This document shows, piece after piece, positions 18,101 to 24,976 of a stretch of DNA of 36,070 nt. The stretch comes from Burkholderiales bacterium (GTDB lineage Bacteria; Pseudomonadota; Gammaproteobacteria; Burkholderiales; Burkholderiaceae_C): contig JAIXKR010000114.1 of NCBI GenBank assembly GCA_026932235.1, positions 49,370 through 85,439 of the forward strand. Reading direction: 5' to 3'. The translations under genes and the position numbers were made by a program. The notes below the pieces were generated by a model. It ran no database searches. It was not told the DNA's origin and worked only from the letters and a program-made list of their open reading frames with translations. Numbering within the stretch: the stretch's first letter is position 1; every line of letters begins with the position of its first letter.

Positions 18101-19280
18101 GCGCTCGGTGCTCGACGGCGTCGACCTGAACGGCGGCCGCCTGCGCGCCGCGCTCGCCGGACAGCGCATCGACATCCAGGAACTGCTGCTGCAAGGCGGC
18201 ACCGGCAGCCGCGCCTACGTGCGCGGCCTGAGCGGCAACCGCACGCCGGCGCCGACCGAGCGCGGGCGCATGGTCGCCAGGGGCTTCATCGACTGGAGCG
18301 GCGCGGGCCGGGACGCGGCGGGGCGGTCCGGCATCGTGCTTGACCTGAGCGCCACGCTCGAGCGCATGCAGGTGCTGGTGCGCAGCGACCGGCAGCTCAG
18401 TGCCAGCGGCGAGCTCTCGGCCGCACTGGCCGACGGCGGCCTGCGCGTGCGCGGCGACCTGCGCATCGACCGCGCGTCGATCACGCTGCCCGAAAGCAGC
18501 GCGCCGACGCTGGGCAGCGACGTGGTCGTCGTGCGCGGCCGGCGGCCGCAGGCCGAGGGCGACGGCGGCAAGCCCCAGGCGCGCGGCGAGCTGCAGACCG
18601 CCCGGCCCATGGACCTGGCGCTGAAGCTGGACCTGGGACGCGACTTCGCGCTGCAGGGCTACGGCATCACGACGCGTCTGGAAGGCGCGCTGGAGATCCG
18701 CAACGCCAGGGCCGGCAGCGATCCGGTCGTGGTCACCGGCGAGATCCGCACCGACCAGGGCCGCTACCGCGCCTGGGGCCAGGCGCTGAACGTCGAGACC
18801 GGAATCGTGATTTTCACCGGGCCCTACGCCAACCCATCGCTGAACCTGCTGGCCTTGCGCCCCAACATCGACGTGCGCGCCGGGGTGCGCGTCACCGGCA
18901 CCGCGCAGGCACCGCGCGTGCAGTTGTATGCCGAACCACCGCTTCCCGACGCCGAGACGCTGTCCTGGGTGGTGACGGGCCGCGCCCCCGGCGCGGGCGG
19001 CGGCGGCAACATGCAGCAGGCCGCACTGGCCTTCCTCGCCGGCCGCGCCGGCAACAGCCTGGCGCAGGGGCTGGGCTTCGACGAGGTGGGCCTGAGCGAA
19101 GGCGGCGTCTCGATCGGCAAGCGCCTCTCCGACCATCTGTACGTCACCTACGAGGCCGGCCTGTCGGGTGCCGCCAGCACGCTCTACGTCTTCTACGACA
19201 TCACGCGCCGCCTGACGGCGCGCGGGCAGACCGGCCAGACCAGCGCACTGGACCTGATCTACACCCTGAGCTACGACTGA
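15174..19280 (+). CDS. tamB: TamB-type translocation and assembly module protein
   Basis: 1368 residues. TamB is anchored in the inner membrane by an N-terminal helix (here about residues 37-57, LLGALSALLLLPVLAGGVVLAW) and spans the periplasm as a long beta-taco that may carry lipids to the outer membrane. The C-terminal DUF490 domain is well conserved: YGITTRLEGALEI, GEIRTDQGRYRAWGQ, FTGPYANPSLNLLA and the final LYVTYEAGLSGAASTLYVFYDI, ending in the LIYTLSYD strand that contacts TamA. Middle part is low-complexity Ala/Leu/Arg-rich but with steady beta periodicity. Follows tamA in one operon. Confidence 0.93.
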   Translation: MTDRSSAASPAPGGDVPAPAAPPRGRRRRLGRLLGALSALLLLPVLAGGVVLAWAASDGSLPRALQLAQGILPEGQDLGFEGASGSLAAGGTVRELRWTMPGTALSIEGLQLDWRLWDLIDRALHVRTLQADRIHVKLTPQPEPTEPSVPFVMPERLTLPLQITLPLRVGWLEIEAVPDDDKRNEVLAFDEIAAEYRYDHGAHELQVSSVRQGQSRARAALKLGARDLALQARIGAWLGDPVAEVPLRLQALLQAEGTLAGGEAARIDLRLDARERDAEADADALSARSLREFPASGPAETDAHAALQASATLHPWRGQPVQQARVQLAHLNARAFHADAPVTDLHGRIEIAPQAAQGAGSTPASAAWQLAAELQNRAPGPWDTGHLPLSQLLAELQLAPDRWTAETVQAQVGDGRVRLQGHFEPQTQTLDLRGDLRRLPPARIHGALAAKRVPELDGTLAARGRMDRGIDFEVDIAGRGGNTGPRGAAGSRWDVRALQAKGRWSPQLLDLEQVHLDAFQARVDASKLRVALPRAGRIEGVVSASAPGIGLEGDAAMQPARGGGKLALHLASAEQGLAWLRGLPLVGTALPPLVAKGSAQLSVDWQGGWQQWIDGLRRPQAHPELRLDARVRSAGLHLELPPAATDTSGSQAAPTVIDVRRLDASVRGKLGAATLALAGELGARGVHAALDARAQVSSAGTADAPAWNLALQAFSAALTLPEQAQPWRLQLGEALQATAQTGRAMQVRTSAGRATLTPPPNVAAQGEPLALRWEPLHFSQGAGGAVRVQSRGQLSGLVAAWADALLPQRPLASAGVQSSLVLSGDWDLDLGETLRLQAALRRDRGDLRVGDPGAQATASAAPAARGIAAGLRRLELRLRSSGDEVHAELDWDSARAGVIEARAQTRLVRQVDAWALPEDAPLSGRVRARLQDLGVWARLAPAGWRIAGALGADLQLGGSVQAPQLRGPIEIDDLNLRSVLDGVDLNGGRLRAALAGQRIDIQELLLQGGTGSRAYVRGLSGNRTPAPTERGRMVARGFIDWSGAGRDAAGRSGIVLDLSATLERMQVLVRSDRQLSASGELSAALADGGLRVRGDLRIDRASITLPESSAPTLGSDVVVVRGRRPQAEGDGGKPQARGELQTARPMDLALKLDLGRDFALQGYGITTRLEGALEIRNARAGSDPVVVTGEIRTDQGRYRAWGQALNVETGIVIFTGPYANPSLNLLALRPNIDVRAGVRVTGTAQAPRVQLYAEPPLPDAETLSWVVTGRAPGAGGGGNMQQAALAFLAGRAGNSLAQGLGFDEVGLSEGGVSIGKRLSDHLYVTYEAGLSGAASTLYVFYDITRRLTARGQTGQTSALDLIYTLSYD

Positions 19281-19326
19281 GCCTGCCCCGAGCGCGTTCT
19301 CGAGCACGCCGGCATCCGTTCCGCGC

Positions 19327-19348
19327 GGTGGCGCGCATGGGCGCCACC
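19327..19348. terminator. Hairpin between convergent tamB and tup regulator
   Basis: A perfect 8-bp stem ggtggcgc/gcgccacc with a 6-nt loop (gcatgg) in the 82-bp gap between converging genes. There is no T tract on either side, so it is either a weak bidirectional terminator or an RNA-stabilising end. Confidence 0.45.
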
Positions 19349-19362
19349 TGTCGTGCGAGCCG

Positions 19363-20508
19363 TCATTGCGCCGTCTTGCGTGTGCCCGGTGTTCGAGGTG
19401 TGCGAAAGCGCCACCACGGCAACGCGCGCGTGAGCGAGAGCACCTGCCCGGCGTGCGCCGCGCGGTAGCCCGCAAGCGTTGCGAGGAGCTCGGCCCACTG
19501 CGGCTGGCGCAGCAGCCGGCGCAGCGCCTGCACCGCCGGATCCTCGAGCATCGGCGTCAGGCAGACGAGGAAGTAGTCCTCCTCGACGAGGGGCGCGAAA
19601 TCCAGCCCGAAGTCGAGCGCCGCCGCTTCGATGCCCAGGCCGCAGTCGCCGACGCCCGAGGCCACCGCCGCTGCCACGGCGAGGTGGCTGTCTTCGGCGC
19701 CGGCGTCGGCGGCGACGAGATCGGCGGTCGCGAGTCCCTGCGCCGCCAGCAGGTGATCGGTCAGCAGCCGCGTTCCCGATCCCGGCTGGCGAAAGACGAA
19801 GCGGGCACCAGCCGCTGCGGCGCCGGCCATGTCGTGCAGCCCGAGCGGGTTGCCGCGCGCGACGATGAGGCCCTGCCGCCGCCGCATGCAGCCGATGAGC
19901 TTGTGCCGCCCAGGTGCCAGCAGCGGCTTGAGCGCACGCGCGAAGACGGTGTGCGGGTCGGCCAGCGGCGGCACGTGAAAGCCCGCGACCGCGCAGCGGC
20001 CGGCCGCGAGCGCGCGCAGCGCGTCCAGGCTGCCGGTGAACTTCAGCTCGATGTGCAGCCGCTCGCCGCCGTGTTCGCCGGGGCGGGCGGCGAGCGCGCG
20101 CAGCAGCGGCAGCGCGAGGTCATGGCTGGCGTGGATCGTCAGCACCTGCAGGCTGCCGTCGAGCGCCTCGGTGAGCACGCGCTCGAGCTCGGCGCGCAGC
20201 GCCTCGATGTGCGGCACCAGGCGCGAACGCGCGCGCTTCTCGGCCCACAGCAGACGTTGGCCGAAGGGCGTCAGTCGCGCCGGCTGGCCCTGCGCCCAAT
20301 GCACCAGCGGTTCGCCGAGCACCTGCTCCCAATGCTTGCAGGCGCCCCAGACGTGGCGGTAGGAGGCGCCCATCGCCTTCGCCGCATGCAGGATCGAACC
20401 GTGTTCGGCGATCGCCGACAGCAGTTCGAAGAGCGGGTTGTCCACATCGGCGCCGCGCTGGTTGCGCGCCTGGAAGCTGTACTGCAGGTGAACGCCGCGA
20501 TCCTTCAT
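19363..20508 (-). CDS. ModE-like HTH fused to a periplasmic-binding-type sensor domain
   Basis: 381 residues. The N-terminal region (about 20-85, FELLSAIAEHGSILHAAKAMGASYRHVWGACKHWE) is the ModE/LysR-type winged helix. From about residue 118 a PBP-like domain follows (LTIHASHDLALPLLRAL to the GVGDCGLGIEAAALDFGLDF region), of the type that binds molybdate, tungstate or molybdenum cofactor intermediates. The ATG used starts MKDRGVHLQYSFQA. It is the last gene after tupB-tupC-tupA, so it very likely regulates this tungstate operon and perhaps moeA. There is no molybdate-binding TOBE (Mop) domain as in E. coli ModE, so it must sense by the PBP domain. Confidence 0.85.
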   Translation of the reverse strand: MKDRGVHLQYSFQARNQRGADVDNPLFELLSAIAEHGSILHAAKAMGASYRHVWGACKHWEQVLGEPLVHWAQGQPARLTPFGQRLLWAEKRARSRLVPHIEALRAELERVLTEALDGSLQVLTIHASHDLALPLLRALAARPGEHGGERLHIELKFTGSLDALRALAAGRCAVAGFHVPPLADPHTVFARALKPLLAPGRHKLIGCMRRRQGLIVARGNPLGLHDMAGAAAAGARFVFRQPGSGTRLLTDHLLAAQGLATADLVAADAGAEDSHLAVAAAVASGVGDCGLGIEAAALDFGLDFAPLVEEDYFLVCLTPMLEDPAVQALRRLLRQPQWAELLATLAGYRAAHAGQVLSLTRALPWWRFRTPRTPGTRKTAQ

Positions 20509-20557
20509 GCGTGCATTGTGGGCCGAAGGCGCGGCGGCACCGGCGAGCCCGGCGCGC

Positions 20558-21400
20558 TCACCGTGGCTTGGCGTTCGGGAAGAAGAGCTGCTGGCCGTTG
20601 ATCTTGTAGTCGGCAATGGTCGTCTGGCCCGCGGGCGAGACGACCCAGTCGGCGAACTGCTGCGCCAGCGCCGCCTTCACGTGCGCGTGCCGGGCCGGAT
20701 TGACGACCATCACCCCGTACTGGTTGAAGAGCGTGCGGTCGCCCTCGACGACGATCTCGAGCTCGCCGCGGTTCTTGAAGCTCAGCCAGGTGCCGCGGTC
20801 GGTGAGCACGTAGGCGTTGCTCGACGAGCCGATGTTCAGCGCCGGGCCCATGCCGCAGCCGCATTCCTTGTAGCCCGCGGGGCGCGCGCTGGCGAGGTCG
20901 ATTCCGGCCTTCTTCCACAGGCGCAGCTCGGCGGCGTGGGTGCCGCTGCGGTCGCCGCGCGAGACGAAGGGCTGGCCGCTCGACGCCAGCTTCTTCAGCG
21001 CGGCGACGATGTCGTTGCCGCGTGCGCCCGCGGGGTCGGTCTTCGGGCCGACGAGGACGAAGTCGTTGTACATCACGTCCTCGCGCCGGGTGGCGTAGCC
21101 CTCGGCGACGAACTTCTCCTCGGCGGCGGTGTCGTGCACGAAGAGGATGTCGGCGTCGCCGCGACGCGCGATGTCCAGCGCCTGGCCGGTGCCGACGGCG
21201 ACGACGCGGACGTCGATGCCGCTGGCCTGCTTGAAGGCCGGAAGCAGGTGGGCGAACAGGCCCGACTGCTCGGTCGAGGTCGTGCTCGCCATGACGATGA
21301 ACTTGTCCTGCGCCCGCGCCGGCATCGACGCGGCGGCGCCCAGGAACAGGAAGGCTAGCAGCGATGCGCCCAGGCGGCGCGTGAGGGCATTCAGGGCCAA
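20558..21400 (-). CDS. tupA: Tungstate ABC transporter substrate-binding protein
   Basis: 280 residues. Periplasmic binding protein for tungstate (family also takes molybdate more weakly). Signal peptide with a likely cut after residue 30 (ARA|QDKF). The TupA signature STTST occurs at residues 39-43, followed by EQSGLF; ModA proteins lack it. Also typical are SRGDRSGTHAAELRLW and YKECGCGMGPALNIG. The start is TTG at 21400: it has a strong GAGGAG 6 bp upstream, no other in-frame ATG precedes the signal peptide, and TTG overlaps the tupC stop by 10 bp. Lies between tupC and the regulator. Confidence 0.92.
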   Translation of the reverse strand: MALNALTRRLGASLLAFLFLGAAASMPARAQDKFIVMASTTSTEQSGLFAHLLPAFKQASGIDVRVVAVGTGQALDIARRGDADILFVHDTAAEEKFVAEGYATRREDVMYNDFVLVGPKTDPAGARGNDIVAALKKLASSGQPFVSRGDRSGTHAAELRLWKKAGIDLASARPAGYKECGCGMGPALNIGSSSNAYVLTDRGTWLSFKNRGELEIVVEGDRTLFNQYGVMVVNPARHAHVKAALAQQFADWVVSPAGQTTIADYKINGQQLFFPNAKPR

Positions 21401-22191
21401 GGGGATTCTCCTCGCAGGAAGGCTTGCACCGCGGGGGGCGGTGCGTCGTTGAAGAAGCGTTCCGTCGGCGCCAGCAGCAGCAGGCGGCCCGCTTCCAGAT
21501 AGCCGACGTGGGTGGCCAGGCGGCGTGCGAGGCCGAGGTTGTGCGTGCTCATGACGACGGTCATGCCGCTCGCGCCCAGCGCGTCGATCGCCGCCTCGAC
21601 CTCCTTGCCGGCGCCGGGGTCCAGGCTCGCGGTGGGTTCGTCGAGGAACAGGATGTCGGGCCGAAGCGCCAGCGCGCGCGCCAGCGCCAGGCGCTGCTGC
21701 TGCCCGCCCGAGAGCGCGCAGGCGTTCTGCCGCGCCTGCGCGCGCAGACCGACGCGCTCGAGCGCGTCATCGACGCGAGCGGCCCGTTCGGCTGCCGGCA
21801 CGCGTGCCAGCCACAAGGCCAACCACAGGTTGCGGCGGGCGGAGAGCTGCAGCAGGAAGGGGCGCTGGAAGAGCATCGCCATGCGCGGTGCGCGGCCGCT
21901 GCCGGACAGCGGATGGACCCGGCGCTCGCCGGCATCGGCGTGCAGCAGCCCGTGCAGCAGGCGCAGCAGCGTCGTCTTGCCGCAGCCGTTGCTGCCGATC
22001 AGCACCAGCCGCTGGCCGCGACGCAGCGTGAGGTCGACGCCGGCCAGCGCCAGCGTGCTGCCGAAGCGCACCTGCGCCCCGTGCAGACTGAGCAGGGGCT
22101 CGGCCGCGGCGACGCGGCTGCAGCCGGTGGCGTCCGTGGACGCGGACCGCTCGGCGCCGAGCAGCCCGAGGAATGGCGCCGGTGCGTTCAT
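21391..22191 (-). CDS. tupC: Tungstate ABC transporter ATP-binding protein
   Basis: 266 residues. ABC ATPase that powers tungstate import through TupB. Walker A is GSNGCGKTT at residues 66-74, signature LSGGQQQR, Walker B ILFLDEP, and the switch histidine in MSTHNLG. About 30 unconserved residues (APAPFLGLLGAERSASTDAT type) precede the ABC core, so a later start is possible. Yet the ATG overlaps the tupB stop as ATGA (22188-22191), which supports this one. There is no C-terminal TOBE domain, unlike ModC. Confidence 0.92.
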   Translation of the reverse strand: MNAPAPFLGLLGAERSASTDATGCSRVAAAEPLLSLHGAQVRFGSTLALAGVDLTLRRGQRLVLIGSNGCGKTTLLRLLHGLLHADAGERRVHPLSGSGRAPRMAMLFQRPFLLQLSARRNLWLALWLARVPAAERAARVDDALERVGLRAQARQNACALSGGQQQRLALARALALRPDILFLDEPTASLDPGAGKEVEAAIDALGASGMTVVMSTHNLGLARRLATHVGYLEAGRLLLLAPTERFFNDAPPPAVQAFLRGESPWP

Positions 22192-22892
22192 GCCATCGCC
22201 AGGCGCTGCGCCTTGTCGCGCACCGGAATCATCGCCACGCCGCCGTGGATCAAGCCCACCACGCCCAGCAGCACGATGCCCAGCGCCACCGCCAGTGGCA
22301 GGTCGCCCTTGCTGGTTTCGAGCGCGATCGTCGTCGTCATCACGCGCGTCACGCCGGCGATGTTGCCGCCGACGATCATCACCGCGCCCACTTCCCCGAT
22401 GGCACGGCCGAAGGCCGTAAGCAGCAGCGTCAGCGTCGCCAGGCGCTCGTGCACCAGCATCAGCAGCGCCGCGGTGAAGGGCCGCGCCCCCAGCGCGACG
22501 AGCTGGTCGCCGCCGCCGGCCAGGGCATCGGCGACGAGCCGGCGCGAGAGGGCGGCGATCATCGGCGTCACCAGGATCGCCTGCGCGATCACCATCGCCG
22601 GCGGCGTGAAGAGGATGCCCCAGCGTCCGAGCGGCCCCGAGCGCGACAGCAGCAGGTAGACGAGCAGGCCGACGATGACGGCGGGCATGGCCAGCAAGGT
22701 GTTGACCGCCCACACGAGCACGCGATGGCCGGGAAAGCGCGCCACGGCCAGCCAGGCGCCGAGCGTCAGCCCCATCGTCGCCCCGAGCAGGCAGCCGCTC
22801 AGGCTCACGCGCAGCGAGAGCGCGGTGATGCCCAGGAGTTCGGCGTCGCCACGGGCGATCAGGTTCAGGGCGAGGGCGATGCTTTCCATCAT
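22188..22892 (-). CDS. tupB: Tungstate ABC transporter permease
   Basis: 234 residues with six predicted hydrophobic segments. The EAA loop typical of binding-protein-dependent permeases is seen as GRAIGEVGAVMIVGGNIAG near residues 160-180. The start is one of two consecutive ATGs (22892 or 22889). First gene of the tupB-tupC-tupA-regulator operon, with a 205-bp gap to divergent moeA. Confidence 0.92.
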   Translation of the reverse strand: MMESIALALNLIARGDAELLGITALSLRVSLSGCLLGATMGLTLGAWLAVARFPGHRVLVWAVNTLLAMPAVIVGLLVYLLLSRSGPLGRWGILFTPPAMVIAQAILVTPMIAALSRRLVADALAGGGDQLVALGARPFTAALLMLVHERLATLTLLLTAFGRAIGEVGAVMIVGGNIAGVTRVMTTTIALETSKGDLPLAVALGIVLLGVVGLIHGGVAMIPVRDKAQRLAMA

Positions 22893-23097
22893 GGGGAAGA
22901 AGCCGCGGCCATGCCGCACGCAAGGGCGGTGTGCGGCAGGCAGGCACGCGGTCATTCTGGCCATCGGTGCGCGTTGGCGCGATATGTAGTCTCTTGCATG
23001 GCCGAACCCGGTGGCGTCGCCTCGCCGCCCGCAGCGACCTGCAGAGCCTTGGGGCCAGAATGCACGCCTTCCTGCCGTCTTCCCAGCACGCCACGCC
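22893..23097. promoter_or_regulatory. Divergent promoter region tupB / moeA
   Basis: 205 bp without coding character. A 7-bp inverted repeat, gccgcac (22913-22919) with gtgcggc (22931-22937), could form a hairpin in the tupB leader. An AT-richer core (gcgatatgtagtctc, about 22979-22993) is the best place for promoters. I cannot point to a convincing ModE-type operator or a molybdenum-cofactor riboswitch here. Confidence 0.35.
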
Positions 23098-24366
<1,269 letters not shown>

Positions 24367-24492
24367 TCCCCCGGCTCCGGGGCCCGCATTCACGGGGTGC
24401 GCAGGCCGCGGCCGGCGCAATGTGCCGCAGCATCGCGACCCAGTTCACGCGCATGCCTTTCGACGGCGCGTTCGGCTCCGCACAATTCCATT

Positions 24493-24532
24493 CGCCCAAT
24501 CGCCCAACCGCCCAATCGCCCAATCGCCCAAT
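24493..24532. repeat. 8-bp tandem repeat (cgcccaat)n
   Basis: Five contiguous units: cgcccaat, cgcccaac, cgcccaat, cgcccaat, cgcccaat, then a decayed cacccggt. Only one base differs in the 40 bp. It lies in the 239-bp spacer after moeA, in a stretch of clearly lower GC than its surroundings. Because units are 8 bp, a coding role is unlikely; number of copies may vary between strains. Confidence 0.9.
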
Positions 24533-24565
24533 CACCCGGTTGCTCGATCGGTCATTTGCTCAGGT

Positions 24566-24581
24566 CGTCTTCCGGAAGACG
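24566..24581. promoter_or_regulatory. Perfect 16-bp palindrome upstream of the zinc-ribbon gene
   Basis: CGTCTTCCGGAAGACG is its own reverse complement. It lies 25 bp upstream of the GTG at 24606. It could be an operator for a dimeric regulator, or a hairpin with a very small loop. No T tract follows, so a terminator is unlikely. Confidence 0.4.
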
Positions 24582-24605
24582 CGCGCATTCCCATCCCCTG
24601 CCGCC

Positions 24606-24929
24606 GTGCCCGAAGCTTCACGTCCCTCCGCGCGAGCGCACCCGCGCGTTCTCTGCCCCGATTGCGGCGGCCCGGTGATGCGCGTGCTGCGCACGGCGAA
24701 CGACAAGCGCCGCTGGGATTCGGACGCCTGGCGGCGCTACCGCTGCCGCGACGCGATGTGCAACTGGCAGGGACTGCTGTCGGCGCGGCGGCGGCATCTC
24801 GCGACCCGTCGCCGGCGCGGCCTGGGATCCGCCCTGGGACGCATGGCGCGTGCGCTGCTGTGGCTGCTGCTGGCACTGCTGGTGGCCGCCGCGACGCTGG
24901 CGGCGCTGAACATGATGCTGCAGCCCTGA
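24606..24929 (+). CDS. Zinc-ribbon protein with C-terminal membrane anchor, function unknown
   Basis: 107 residues from GTG. Two cysteine pairs, C17-x2-C20 (CPDCGG) and C47-x4-C52 (CRDAMCNWQG), make a zinc ribbon. An Arg-rich linker follows (RRRHLATRRRR), then one hydrophobic helix at about 83-101 and a short tail, giving an N-in, tail-anchored topology. I do not recognise a named family. The GTG is chosen because the frame further upstream runs through the 8-bp repeat and has no conservation; it has no good ribosome site, so the start is uncertain. It precedes the hybrid kinase by 47 bp on the same strand and may be cotranscribed with it. Confidence 0.7.
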   Translation: MPEASRPSARAHPRVLCPDCGGPVMRVLRTANDKRRWDSDAWRRYRCRDAMCNWQGLLSARRRHLATRRRRGLGSALGRMARALLWLLLALLVAAATLAALNMMLQP

Positions 24930-24976
24930 GGCTTGCAGCCGACGGCTTCACGGCGGCGGGCGCGCGAGAATGCGGC

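Noticed and set aside
13143-19475. A 2110-codon open frame on the minus strand opposite tamA-tamB
   Set aside because: It is a by-product of high GC and codon bias; its composition is a string of Ala/Arg/Gln/Gly without domains, while the plus-strand frames match TamA and TamB end to end.
20509-20557. Separate promoter for the tup regulator
   Set aside because: Only 49 bp, GC-rich and without promoter-like hexamers; cotranscription with tupA is simpler.
22893-23097. Molybdenum-cofactor riboswitch or ModE box before tupB/moeA
   Set aside because: Only a 7-bp inverted repeat and a weak gatatg core were seen; neither matches the known conserved structure or operator well enough.
24421-24605. 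Extending the zinc-ribbon protein or the kinase upstream through the 8-bp repeat
   Set aside because: The upstream frame translates the tandem repeat (SPNRPIAQSPN-type) and has no coding character; later starts leave complete domains.
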